The position numbers were made by a program, and so were the translations under genes. Source: Patiria miniata (taxonomy: Eukaryota > Echinodermata > Asteroidea > Valvatida > Asterinidae). Taken from it: 64,000 nucleotides of DNA. Positions 1 to 11,699 of this stretch are shown here, in pieces (the first letter of the stretch is position 1; every line of letters starts with the position of its first letter). A model generated the notes under the pieces. The model was not told the DNA's origin and searched no databases. It worked only from the letters and a program-made list of their open reading frames with translations. The stretch covers positions 1,605,754 to 1,669,753 of the forward strand of contig NW_024037058.1 of the NCBI RefSeq assembly GCF_015706575.1, in the 5' to 3' direction.

Positions 1-372
1 GATGGGCCAAGCAAAACTGCACCGAGACCGAGTGATCACATACATGTACATAGTGTAACAAACAGAGTCGGCCAACTCACTAGACCGCCATGATGGACTA
101 GACTTGCTGCCAGTCTCTCTAGTCCACGTGTAAAAATTAAGAAAAAGATCAATGGCTCAAACGGGGTGATGAAATCAATTGTAGGCTAAGTCCAGAAAAA
201 GATTTGTTAAAAATGTTGCAACCTGAAGCCGTTTCCGCGATTGTGTACAAAGTCTATTGAGAGTCAAGAAATTTTTTAAGTATTTCCTAAATAATGAAAG
301 CTTTGCGGAAACACCATGTGCGAATACTTTCTCAACTAAGAGAATGGTTCTGAAAAGAACCAGAGGTATAAA

Positions 373-410
373 TTCGAAGCTCCGGTCAGTATGCTCTGAC
401 CGTCTTCAGG
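373..410 (-). ncRNA. Degenerate hammerhead-ribozyme-like fold near a Penelope-like remnant
   Basis: On the minus strand, CTGAAGA (403-409) fits the hammerhead core CUGANGA. It is followed by a 7-bp stem, CGGTCAG/CTGACCG, with a 6-nt loop (383-402). The expected GAAA reads GAGC, so the fold is probably dead. Penelope-like elements are known to carry hammerhead motifs, and this one lies downstream of the GIY-YIG fragment on the same strand. It could be a chance hairpin. Confidence 0.35.
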
Positions 411-569
411 AGAGTGCTCAAACTCTAAGAAAGTAAATACATAAGTAGCAAAAGCGAAATCAATGAAGTGTGAAGTTGCATCGTGTGTGGATGCCAAGTA
501 GCTGGGATCCTAGAGCAAGCTTGGTGCCCACTGAAGTGGAACAGTAGGGTTGCAGTCTCAGTAGAGGGA

Positions 570-635
570 GGGTATAGGATACCCATCAGTCTAAGGTGGT
601 GGCTGAGGACCTAGGGTATAGGATACCCATCAGTC
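570..635 (+). repeat. Direct 23-bp repeat at the end of the Penelope-like fragment
   Basis: The sequence beginning GGGTATAGGATACCCATC occurs at 570-592 and again at 613-635. The second copy lies over the end of the GIY-YIG reading frame. It looks like a short duplication made during or after insertion. Each copy also contains the small palindrome GGGTATAGGATACCC. Confidence 0.6.
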
Positions 636-934
636 TGGAGGAGTGGGAGTAAGATGTCGTTGAGGTGAAACCCGATGTCTTGCGGAACTGTGTTGTGTTT
701 GCGGATCTCGATGGCTTCCCGTATGCGTCTTGGATGCCAGAAATGGATCGGTGCGATGAGTTCGGCCGCATCCCAATCAACCTTGTGGTCGTTGATGTGG
801 GAATGTTTGACAATGGCCGATTTGTCAAAATCCCCTCGCCGTCCATGTGCTCTGTGTTCTTTGAGCCTAGTGGGAAGATTCTGACCGGTTTCGCCGATGT
901 AGACTTTGCCGCATTCACTTGGAAGAGAAGTGGC
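611..934 (-). pseudogene. Penelope-like retroelement GIY-YIG endonuclease fragment
   Basis: Reading the minus strand from about 934 to a TAG at 611-613 gives roughly 107 residues without an ATG. Near the start is CGKVYIGETG, the GIY-YIG motif in its Penelope-like form. RLKEHR, HSHINDHKVDW and RIREAIEIRKH follow, in the order and spacing of the C-terminal endonuclease that nicks target DNA for these retroelements. An in-frame stop lies directly upstream and no reverse transcriptase is visible. This is therefore a 5'-truncated dead copy. The longer minus-strand frame at 586-918 is a shadow of it. Confidence 0.8.
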
Positions 935-959
935 CTAAAAGCTGTTATCCATACATAAC

Positions 960-2996
960 TTACATGTTCATCTGCAAATAGGACCCCCTAGAATAAAGAA
1001 ATGTATGACTGAAAATAGCGGCGCGCCCCTAACATATAGCGCCCCCCTCCCCTCCGCTTTTTGACTGCGCACCGACCTTTAATTTTCAAAGTTAGAGAAC
1101 ACTGAGTACCAGTATTTAACTGAATGAATTTGAAGCTTGTCAACAAAGATGTCTTGCAACACTGCACAAGGAAAGTTGGGGCAAGTGGAAGTGCGCCACG
1201 TTATAAATATAATGCCAGCGTGGCAACATGTTTTGACATCACACATTTACAAAATGGCCAATCGATGTGAATCTAAGGTCACGCAGTAGGTTTTTAACCC
1301 AGCAGAATGCATGAAAACAGTAAAAAGTAGTTGGTACCCGGTACTTTCTGTAATCAGGTAATGAGTAGAGAAAAGTCCACAAAATTGGGCCAAAGTGCAT
1401 TCGTGATTGGCACGTAAAATGCTTTTTTTTATGGCATAACCCGAAAATATCATAAATTATGACAGTTAAATTAAATTTTTGTAACCTGTGTAGTTTCTAT
1501 ATGTACTTACATGACTTAAGTTACAAATTTACAAAGTTGGCCTTTGTGATGCAATCCGTTGTTTTTGTCCACGGGAAAAGGTACTTTGTGAAAAAGCCTA
1601 CATGCAATGACATGTAGTAGAAAATCTGATTTTCTCATACATGTCTATTACAGTTGGTGCTATGCAAATGACATGGTTTTTGTGTTTACTGTGTGTTGGG
1701 GTTATCTTGATTTTCGTGTTGCGTTTCGTCGTTTCCACTGCACAAGTACAAGTAACAAACACAAGCTCCTTATCTACGGTACAGCGTACATTGTACCTGC
1801 CTGTTGGTTTCAATGTCGCCAACTACATGTAGTTTGGTAGGTCCAATGACCTACATACATACAAACAGTGGCCCTACGCTACAAATTGCCGACATTAGTA
1901 CTTTAGCAGGGCACTAGAGATGTTGGGAAACAATATTCTAGGTAAGCTCAAATGCCGAAGCTGGTTTCTATTGAAGCTCAATCATGCAAGGTTTAAAAGT
2001 GAACAGAAAATACTGCAAAATAAAGCAAATACAGTACTTTTGCTTAGTAATAGTAACGCAATAGTATTGCTACATGTAAATAATGCAGTAGCATTGCTAA
2101 ATAATGCAAGAGTATTGTGAAATAACGCAACAGTGTTGCTAAATAATGGGGGTGAAGTTTGTATGTACTTAAGTATTGTATTATTTTGCAAATTAGCTCC
2201 CAATACAAGTTTTTTGTTATTTTTCAATAAGAAATGCATTATTTCACAATACTTTATGTCCCTACATGTATTTGATAATATTGTTTTATCGAAATTGTCA
2301 ACTTTGCAGAAACTTTTACTGTTCGCGCAGGATTCCCGGGAATTTATGAGATTTGTTGAATGATAGAGAACACAGCAAGTGTGTGCCCAATATCGTTACA
2401 GTTTTGAATTTCTGACTTAATTTTATGAGACTGAAATTGTTCAGCAAGAGCTAGGGCGAGGTATTATGTAATAGTACCAGTTTTTATAAACTAAATGAAT
2501 TTGAAGATTGTCAAAAAAAGGTCTTGTTACACTGCACAAGGACAGTCGGGGAAAGTCAAGTGCGCCACCTTGTAAACTACATGTACATGTATACTTGGTA
2601 TTGGGTCAATCTTTACACTTTAATCCCAAAACGTCACTTGAGCACCACAGTGAATAGCACATTTTGACATTTGACCTAGGTCAGCTGACCCACATCCAAC
2701 CCACAGCAACTTTATAGGAATGACCATTCTAGCACTATTCCCTCCGACACACAGTGGCATGTTACTATCCAACATTTTGTGCTCAAATGGTTAATGAAAC
2801 TCCGCCTATTACCTTAAGCTGCCCTCAGGTCCACCTTGCAATGACACAAATCAGTCAGCAACTAACTTTTCAGAATCAAGCTACATGTCGCCTGAGTTGC
2901 AACCCGTCGGGAACAAATTAGTTGGCGATTTTGTGCAACCTGAGTGTAACTGCAACTCAAACAAAATCAAGTCACAAAAGTAGAACAATTTGAACT
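960..2996. other. Non-coding stretch with one dispersed repeat pair
   Basis: No coding region is recognised. Blocks at about 1105-1205 and 2475-2575 are direct, diverged copies of each other; both contain AATGAATTTGAAG and CACTGCACAAGGA. At 2035-2150 there is a degenerate run of short units containing AATAATGCA and AGTATTGC. Several ACATGTA words occur. If the OSBP start exon is not far left, this is OSBP intron. Confidence 0.5.
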
Positions 2997-4253
2997 TCTG
3001 TCAGGGGTTTCCCTTAACTTTTTCCTTTACTGGCCGGCCGGGCCAGTAAACCAGAGTTTTCACTGGCCCGCAACCTTTTTCACTAGCCCACATGTTTTAA
3101 TAGTAACTTTCAATCAAATCACCATAAGCATTTTTGATAACATTTTTGATAATAAATTATGCAATATGAATACAATCGGCAATTATCTTAATCATGTACA
3201 TAATATTGCATGTAGTTCCTTTTTAAGTGATGTCAATGTTTCTTTAATCGTCCATGCTTTAACATAGAGCAAGGCTTTAATTAACAGGAATCAAATAGGG
3301 GGAGAAGTTATAATCAAAATTTATGCAGTGTGCTTCGTTCCGAACTTAAGGCTTTAGGTGTTCTATTTCCGACATGTTTTGATAAAACACGAACTAAAAA
3401 AGCGTTATCTTGAGGAACAAGAAAACATTGCACACAGTCGTGGTATTAATGGGAGTTTACCAAGTTAGTAACTGAACTGTTTTAACTTGTTTGAAAATGA
3501 GTGAGAAGGCCAGTATTTTCAAAAAAACATCTCTCGCGCGCGCCATGCATTTCTAGCGAAGAATGGTGCAATCAGTGTGCCTAGCCAAGAAGCGCTGCGG
3601 GCGGGCGACCCACGAACTTACGCTGGTCACGTCAATCCATAACGTTTTCCGGAGCACGGTCCACTTTACATTCACTAGTCTTTACATTCAAAATAGGCCC
3701 CTCGAATCTCATATTGTCCTCATCTTTTCGGTACATTCGTTTGATAGTGTTCAAGAAATCATCCCAAGAATCCGTTCGGGCACAAGTTTTGGCAGTGAAA
3801 CTGTCATGAAAGTTTTCTCCTCACCACGTTGTATGATACGAATACGATGTTAACGTACGTACGTCCGTACCGTGTGGACTGCAGATGAAGTAAATCACGT
3901 GCGCTGCATGTGTGCACAATGTGTAATGGCAAATACACGTTGATCCGCCTCATGTTCGTCGTTGGGATTTCAATGCACAGCGCACTGCGAATATACATGG
4001 AGTGATACAAATTCGAACTACCGATGTTTTTATTTCGGTCGGCGTGGCAAAAGTATTCATGTGTTGTATCACCCTTAACTTTTTATTTTGATTGTTTGAA
4101 AAATACTGTAGGGAAAACTTCGTTATTTTAATTTTTTTTTAACAGTTTTTTGACTCGCCCGTCGGACTACTGAGAGGAGGGTTTTGACTCGCCCGCCGCT
4201 GTTTTCACTCGCATTTGGCGAGCGGGCGACCGCTAAGGAAAACCCCTGTCTGT
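2997..4253. mobile_element. Non-autonomous TIR transposon with 5-bp target duplication
   Basis: The element runs from 3002 to 4248. It starts CAGGGGTTTCCCTTAAC and ends with the inverse of CAGGGGTTTTCCTTAGC, matching at 15 of 17 positions. TCTGT flanks it on both sides (2997-3001, 4249-4253). Motifs like CACTGGCCCGC and CTCGCCCG recur near both ends. A 96-residue open frame at 3563-3853 is not recognised and is probably not a transposase. CAGGG ends suggest a hAT-type relative, but hAT normally duplicates 8 bp. The superfamily stays open. Confidence 0.65.
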
Positions 4254-4943
4254 GATGTGTTCCCGATAGGCAGGAATCACTCGCAGTTGTGTAGTGTGCG
4301 GCAAAAACAGCTGAATGAACAGATGTGGCCGTGGAAGGTCATTTGATTGTAATCAACATGCTTTCGCTATATACAGAAGTCACATGACTGTCTTGTGCCA
4401 TGGAATTGTCGTCGCGTCATGGGCATGGCTGTGATTAGTGTGTGTCGAGATGCCGCTTGCTCTACAAGAATCACACGATTTCTCAGTTTTGTGACCTGAG
4501 CATAACTTTTCTGCTTGATGCCAATGGTTACATCATGGCGCAAGCAAATCGCAAGTTGACCTGAGGGCAGCTTCAGAAGTCTCCCACCATTTTGCATGTT
4601 TTGAATCCCACTGATAAACCCAAAATTGTACTTGTAAGTTGTTCATATCTGGCCTCGGTTGTTTCTCAAATATCTTGGTAAGGACAGATCCTGTGCTAGT
4701 GTACATGTAGATTCACAGATAGCCTCATACATGTATGTGAGTACATGTACGTAAACTTAAATAAACTATGACTAACTTCTAGTCTATGACCTTGGAGGGC
4801 TCCCAACATTTTGCATGTTTAGGATATAAGGCACCTTATCTCAATATCAAGTCACAAAACAAATTGATGCAGAAAGCCTTTGTGTTGTGTTTTAAGTAAG
4901 ACACAATCATAGTTTCACTTTTCACTTTGATTTGATTTTTCAG
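4254..4943. other. OSBP intron end, no other feature seen
   Basis: No repeat, RNA or coding signal stands out. The segment ends with a pyrimidine-rich tract and the acceptor TTTTTCAG at 4936-4943, which feeds the first OSBP exon of the window. The first OSBP coding exon was not found anywhere in 1-4943. Confidence 0.5.
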
Positions 4944-5152
4944 TAACCAAGCTGAAATGGCCCACACTTGCCGTGGCACTATTAATCTGTCTGGTGCCTA
5001 CATCGACACAGAGGACTCTTGTAACTTTGTCATCTCCAGCGGCACGCAGACCTTTCATCTCAAAGCCAGCTCTGAGGTAGAAAGACAACGATGGGTAACA
5101 TCACTGGAATTGGCCAAGGCTAGAGCCATACAAATGATGGAAGAAGATTCAG
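4944..5152 (+). CDS. OSBP: OSBP exon: second half of PH domain
   Basis: This exon continues a split codon from an exon left of the window. It encodes the end of the PH domain: NQAEMAHTCRGTINL, then EDSCNFVIS, then FHLKASSEVERQRWVTSLELAKA with the conserved C-terminal Trp helix. In OSBP this domain binds PI4P and Arf1 at the Golgi. The acceptor TTTTTCAG and the donor G|GTTAGA define the ends, and the exon leaves one base of the next codon. The frame is open throughout and closely resembles vertebrate OSBP. The N-terminal half of the PH domain and the start codon are missing from the window. Confidence 0.93.
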
Positions 5153-5875
5153 GTTAGAGGCTAGGCTGCTGAATTTGTACAATTCTGGTTCAGGCATTGA
5201 ACTTTGTGTTTTTAAGGGCAAGGCTATTTGGTCTTGATGCTTTCATGACAACGTAGAGACCACAGGTGGCATACCGTATTTTAAGAGTCATCTAGAACAC
5301 TATAACTAATGAGGCCAACTACATGTAAAGTAGAAGAACAAAAATAATTGTTACTGGAGTTATTTTCTTCAATTTGCAACTGATTCAACTTCTGCAGTCT
5401 TTTGTGCCCGGTAATCCACTAATATGTCAGCTTGTTGGTTGTGTGTAATGATTTGGCAGGGATGACTCATCTCGTCACTTTGGCTTTGTATCTCTATCTC
5501 TGGTAGGCCTACCTACCAGTAATGAGTAGAAAATGACAAATGTACAACACATACCGGGAGGCCTACAAGAAATGTTAATGATTAGTCAATCAATTGGGCA
5601 ATGGGAATTGATCTCTGAGTGCATTCGTTTTTTAATGATTTTAAATGCAATTCACTACAGAATTGCATACATGTACCGGTATGACCATCCAAGTTACTAT
5701 GATTTGATATTGTGGAAAAACATATAAAACGCTGATTTAAAATTCCAAGTTCCGTGTAAGGGTGTAAGGTCTATTTCAATGATAGGGTCGTCATTGAAAC
5801 ACGGATTTTAACGATAATGCAACTCCAAAATACGGGATTCGATCAGTGGTATTTTTTTTTTAAATCAAAATTCAG

Positions 5876-6216
5876 TTATAAGGCCAAATAAAAAAAAACA
5901 TGGTTAGCGTCCCCGCCCGCTTCCTTTTTGGAGGCCCCCTCCTTTTTTCTCTTTTTCTTTTTTAAATCACAAAAAATGAGAAATTTTAAACAGTGACATC
6001 ATTCTGGCCTCTTCGTCTGTTGCATTTAGCCCATATAAAACTGTTATGTCATTCCTGAGTCCCAGTGGTGGCCATTTTTTAAAAAGCTGGCGACCATCTT
6101 GAATAATACTTAATAGCCCGGATGGGCGGCCATTTTGGAAGGGGAAAAAAAGGGCCTCCTTCCTTTTTTTCAAAAAGGCAGGACGCTAAACATGTTTGTT
6201 TGTTTTTAATTTGGCC
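5876..6216. mobile_element. Small TIR element (MITE), TAAGGCCAAAT ends
   Basis: The left end TAAGGCCAAAT is mirrored by ATTTGGCCTTA on the right. The inner parts are also inverted: TTAGCGTCC and GCTTCC...GGAGGCCC on the left match GGGCCTCC and GGACGCTAA on the right. TTA lies outside both ends, which would fit a 3-bp target duplication of the Harbinger type, though the exact boundary is ambiguous in this AT-rich context. A partial relative occurs at about 19465-19535. It has no coding capacity. Confidence 0.55.
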
Positions 6217-6391
6217 TTATTATTATGGAAACGGAGGATTTCAACAATATGTTATATTGAAAATATATTTTTGGGGGATGTTACGGCCATTATATGCTGT
6301 CGGTTTGCTGCCACTTGGTTCCGGAATCACTTGATTTGCTTGCACTGGGAACTGAACATTGTTTTGGTTTATGGGCAGTTTTTCTCTCCAT

Positions 6392-6829
6392 CACTGATTA
6401 CCATCTTATTCCATGAGCTTATACACAACGTTTGTGTTGTTGGCTGAACAGCTTTGTTTTTGTTATTAAAGATTATATTTTTGCTTATTCTTTTTTCTTT
6501 TTTTTCCTGTCATTTTGCTCATAGTATTTGGACACGTTTTTTTTGTCCTTGGCACTTTGGTCACTAAAATCACCCCCCCCCCCCCAAGCAAAAAATAAAA
6601 TCTACATATACACTGATTACCATCTTATTCCATGAGCTTATACATAACATTTGTGTTGTTGGCTGAACAGCTTTGTTTTCGTTATTAAAGATTATATTTT
6701 TGCTTATTCTTTTTTCTTTTTTTTCTGTCATTTTGCTCATAGTATTTGGACACGTTTTTTTGTCCTTGGCACTTTGGTCACTAAAATCACCCCCCCCCCC
6801 CCCAAGCAAAAAATAAAATCTACATATAC
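6392..6829 (+). repeat. Two-copy tandem duplication, 219-bp unit
   Basis: Unit 1 (6392-6610) and unit 2 (6611-6829) are nearly identical. Each begins CACTGATTACCATC and ends with a C run of 13-15 followed by AAGCAAAAAATAAAATC. Differences are a few substitutions and homopolymer lengths, so the duplication is recent. It lies in an OSBP intron and has no convincing coding content. Confidence 0.85.
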
Positions 6830-7011
6830 ATGTATATTGAAAATGGCAGTGGTCTGTAACAACTTATTGAATTCTCTTTACAATTTTTGTATTTTCTCTT
6901 TCGCTTTACTGAACGTCCAAAAAATCCTGAATGCATGTATGATACAACATGTACAGATTTGAATGTATGCATGCTTGCAATTTGTTTAGAATGTTTCTTG
7001 ATGCTTTCTAG

Positions 7012-7256
7012 ATGATGAAGAAGAACTGCCGTCAGATGTAGACCGCACAGAGCTGCAGACAACCTTGCATATCCTGACCAGCAAACTAGAAGATCTGGGT
7101 ATCTGCAATGACCTGATCTCTAAACATGGAACGGCACTCCAACGTGCCTTAAGTGACCTAGAGGTCATCCAAGATCCAACCGAGGCAATAAGCAAACTCA
7201 AAAGCATCAATGAACGAGCAACACTGTTCAGGATTACCTCCAATGCCATGATCAAT
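7012..7256 (+). CDS. OSBP: OSBP exon: acidic linker and central helices
   Basis: This exon follows the PH domain. An acidic stretch (DDEEELPSDVD) leads into a helical region containing KLEDLGICNDLISKHG, ALQRALSDLE and NERATLFRITSNAMIN, all hallmarks of the OSBP central region implicated in dimerisation. The first two bases complete an Asp codon with the previous exon. The acceptor is TTTCTAG and the donor is AAT|GTGAGT at a codon boundary. No disruption is seen. Confidence 0.93.
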
Positions 7257-8423
7257 GTGAGTTTCATACTTTTCATTTTGCTCAAGCAAAACATGTTCAT
7301 AAACTGTGAAAAACTACAAAAAATCAAAATGCAGTACTTAGGTAAACTAATAAGTAAACTAGGTTAAATCATAATGTACAAGAGTTGTTACATGTATAAG
7401 AGTATTACCTCAGAAGTATGCACTGAGGGACAAACTACACTGTTTGATACACCTTTTCTTTGATATATTTGGCATTCTCAGATTATCAACTTTAAATACT
7501 TGTATAGATTGCTAGGTTTTACTCAAATATGATACAATGTGTTTAAACAGTTTTGGCTAAGAAAATTGTACTAAAAAAGTAAAAATTTAAGATGAGCAAT
7601 TCCATGATAACTTCCGTTATTTGGATGAATACATAATTTGCTTTTGCTGTAATTTTCAGGAATGGATGGATTTGGGGTTAGTATGCTACATAAAATATTG
7701 TTTCACTGACTTTTTTTAAGCTTTGTATTCGTAGATCCTGGAAAAACCAAGAAAAACAATAAAGTCTTTCCTGACCCCACTTAAGATGAAACAATTTATT
7801 ATTTATAGATATTGTGGAATCATAAGGTCAGGAAACCCATCTAGCTGGCTTGCACCTGTTCAATAGGTGTGTAATCAGTTGCAAACAAAATGCGGACTAA
7901 CTAAATATTTGGGGGTAGTACATGTATTTTAAAAAAACACCTGGTTGGCCGAGCAGCATTGGAAATTCTTACAAAAATACCACGTTTCTTGAAAATGACA
8001 ACCATGACAAAACACCAGGTGCCGTGATTTTACAGGATGCTTCAGGCTTTCATTCACAAACAATCCAGTAAGGTATTTCATGATAATTTGGTAGTTTTCT
8101 TTTTTATGTTTGCAAATATTGTGTATTCCCGGGCTATTATTTTATGAAGTCAAATCATTTAGAGTTCATTTTTTCCCACTTGAAGTTGAGTGTCTAAAAA
8201 AAAACATAGGCCAAAAAAAAATTAATTTCTGGTGGTTCGGCGCTAAGTTTTTGTGTTGACTGATGTTACAAAACAATAACATGTCAAAATTGTAAATCAC
8301 TTTGATATGAAAGTTTGCTCAAATCAACTCCAATACCTACAAATGCATTCCCAATGGGCATGCGCACAAAATGTGCTGGTTGTATTAACAAAAGACCATT
8401 ACGTCACCCTCAGTTATGCATGT
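7257..8423. other. OSBP intron, no feature recognised
   Basis: AT-rich intronic sequence between the exon ending at 7256 and the 2-kb transposon copy. No coding frame of interest, hairpin or repeat was recognised. Confidence 0.4.
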
Positions 8424-10410
8424 CCTGGGGCAATTCCACGGTAACGGAAGGACGTTTTCACTCATAAAACACAATTTCAAATGTGTGTATCACAGACACT
8501 GTTCATAGTTACAGCAAACAAATGACACCATTGTATTGCTATAATGCTACCTTCAATTTCCACACTTTTGGGGGGCATGAATGCCTCCCGTTTATGAATT
8601 ATGAATATTAATGAGGTCGGTAACGGAAGGACGGTAAAACGGACAAGGGTTTTCCAACTTACTCGCGTTTTGCGTAAACTCTGTGAATTTTATGGGGCAA
8701 TTATATTTTAAAGGTAGGAAATGGAATCCCTGAAGCTTTATCTACAGTATACTATACCGCCTTTCATTTGACTTTAAGTGTTTCGGTAATATAATTACAA
8801 CGTTTTAAGCAGATTATAATTTGGTAACGGAAGGACGGTAACGGAAGGACAAAAGGTTTACTCAATTATAGCATGAACAAAATGTGAATTTACACTAATT
8901 TGTTATAGTGAAATAAATTGCTGAAATGTGTAACTGAATGTGAAATCAACAATATGCAGACCTGGCATAAATAATTATACCCAAGAAACTATTGAGATAA
9001 AGATAGAAGCCTGCTAATTAATGATAACAAAAGAAAAACGAAAACAACCCAAAACACATAATTCACGAACACAAGACAACTACAGAAATGGACTTCAAAC
9101 CCATCACCTCAATCCTTAAAAGTTGAAATACACAGTATTTGAACACTTGAGTATATTGGTTACATGTTCACCAACAACTTTTAATAATAATACCGTTAGG
9201 TTCAGTGGTTTACCTAAAGGGTGGGGGTGGGGGCAACCAGCCTACATGTACATTTAAGGTAAAAACATCTACCGGTAGAACTGATGGCTTCAGTGTTGCT
9301 TTTAATTGAACTCTAAAATCAATGTTTGAAATCAAATTACAATGATTTAGAGTAGTAACAATTAATTTATAAACATCCAAACTGAAATGTTAACTTGGGC
9401 ATAATTTGTCAAAGATTGCACCTCACATGTCTTACACATGTAAATTGAATGAAAGTGCCCCAAAGTACCGGTACTTTCTGCCATCTCATTTTTGTCTTAA
9501 TTTGCTTCTGGAATGGCTTCACAGAATTCGTATCTTTCTCTATTGTCCATGAATGCTGATGGCAGCAACTTTATGATTTGATTTTCTGCAACAACTCCAT
9601 ACATGTACAGTACTGGTACATGTACGGCATATATGTACATGTACATTGTACATGTTGTACATATGCCTGTGCCATCCTTTGTAATAAACACCTTGCCCTG
9701 CTTATCCCGCTTTTGTGAAGGTGGGTCACATGAATGTCCTTTCAATGCTCATTATACATGCATGTATTTGCAGTGATGTTCATTTTTCAAACATGAGCGC
9801 AAATGTCGTAACATTTGATAAAAATACGATTTGTCCTTCCGTTACCGTCCTTCCGTTAGCAATTTGGTAACGGAAGGACGTGATTTAATTAATTGTAATT
9901 AAAAAACGAGAAGTACAGCAGTGTCAGTTATAATGTCATATTGAAGGCCTACCTAAACTTGCTTTGCACAATAACTTTCAATGCATTCATACTGCAAGTT
10001 TGAAAAATAAATTAAAAATATGTATTTTTTCGGTAACGGAAGGATGTTTTCGAAGGCTGAAATATTAGAAGTCACTGAAGCGAAACAAATTACGCAAAAT
10101 GTTAAAAACAAGTTTTAGTCGGTTTTTCAAGACCAATACTTTCTCATGACAGAAACTGATGGCATTAGTACATATTTTTGTGTGTGTATTGGTAGAATAC
10201 TTTCATATCACTATTAATCAAATTTTTAGGATTAAAACAGGATTATTACATAATCCTATTTTTTGGTACCGAAATGTATAAAAAATAAAATTCCGACTTC
10301 AAATCTTGAAAATATAGACTTTTAGCTTTCATTTGATGCCAAATTTGTTCAAGTCACATGTATTTGAATTTTTTGGTGTCATGTCCACTTTGGTGTGGAA
10401 TTGCCCCCTG
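8424..10410. mobile_element. 2-kb iteron-bearing TIR transposon, copy A
   Basis: The element (8428-10406, 1979 bp) has 12-bp TIRs, GGGCAATTCCAC and GTGGAATTGCCC. It is flanked by CCTG at 8424-8427 and 10407-10410, a 4-bp target duplication. Eight copies of a 14-bp iteron, GGTAACGGAAGGAC, occur at 8440, 8619, 8823, 8837, 9833 (inverted), 9847 (inverted, one change), 9866 and 10032 (one change). Two pairs are in perfect tandem. No transposase is visible; the 82-residue minus frame at 9497-9745 is probably incidental. Sola- or Chapaev-like groups make 4-bp duplications, but the family was not identified. Confidence 0.85.
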
Positions 10411-11690
10411 TCAAACAACAAAGTACTCTTCCTTCTATTCCAGTGTGCTGTGCTTAGTGTGCATGCAATATGTTTAGCTACCAAAGTGATTGTATCAATG
10501 AGCCTGTAATTAAAACTGTATTTCCACAACGTGGATATAACCATATCCAAAGACATTCTGAAAAACCAGCTGTAGATGCTGTGGTGATCTCTCTGTCTCC
10601 TGCACTTTGATGTTCATTCTACCCATTATTCATGTCAAATCTGTTCTCAAGAAAAATCCTGCGTGATATGTTCCACCTGGTCAATGACACAGTGGAAGAT
10701 TTGTCAATCATTGCAGGGCAAACATCAATATGGGGACCACTGATCAAATTCTATTCTTGTGCCAGCCTCAGTCATCAGAGATTTTATCAAATACCTTCTT
10801 GGTCTGCAACATTTGGTGAGGGTATTCAATGAAGCCTCAATTCCGCTGTTCATGTTTTCTGAATGACCCACAGCTGTATCAACCAGCTGGGTCAAGCCGA
10901 ACTCAAGCCAGCCCTACATGTGTGCTTACTCTTGCAAAATCTGCCAATCGCAGAGTGTTTCAAATTGTTTGCCTTCCGGTCATGGAATTCAGTGTGGTCT
11001 TTGAAACCAAACTTTATCACTGCAGAGTGTGCCGACATGGTTGCGATTGATCAACTCGATGCGGTGTACCCACGCATAGCGCATGTGGTACAATTCCTTT
11101 GTACCCAATTACCGCAAGGGAGTTTGCGTTTGCAGAAATTCGGTGACCGAGTTCTTTGAGTCAAGACTTTGAAATTATTGAGACCTGCGAAAATCAGTCT
11201 TGAGACCAATCTCGATACCGAGACCTGCCTCAAGACCTACATCCCTGGTTTCTGACCAGGAATTTGCTGATTCTGGCAACTCCTCCATGGTTCAGAGGGG
11301 TAAGTTGGTTATTCCTGAAGTAAGTGCATGTAGCATTCTTTAGTTTCTTCTCCCTTTGCCAAAAGAAGTATCCTTTTCCTCTATCGCAGGAAATCTTCCA
11401 ATACTCCTACAACGCCGAGAGAGAGAGGGAGAAGATGGATTAACTTTCACTCTCCAATTCTCACCCAACTAAAAATTTTGAGGAACTTGAGAATAGCTCA
11501 GCGCTTAAAGACCAAAGAGAGAACTGCCTTTCATCTCCCAACCATGCCAACCCTTATCTTCAGGCAAGAAGCGCTTCAGTAGCTACAGGAACTCCCAAAG
11601 TTCCTTTAGTCATTTATTATACTTTTCTAATACTCATCAGTGAAGTGTCTTTTTCACCACTTCTGCCAACTCGGCCTACCACTGTCAAAT
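10411..11690. other. OSBP intron, weak or no signal
   Basis: No gene recognised. Several short open frames occur but none shows a family motif. The 3' part (about 11250-11690) may belong to the DIRS-like remnant that follows, since no boundary is visible, but no diagnostic motif was found there. Confidence 0.35.
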
Positions 11691-11699
11691 CAATTTTGC

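Noticed and set aside
586..918. 110-residue minus-strand open frame
   Set aside because: It is out of frame with, and overlaps, the GIY-YIG fragment at 611-934, which has clear family motifs.
1..4943. First OSBP exon
   Set aside because: No sequence coding for the start of a PH domain was found on the plus strand; it must lie to the left.
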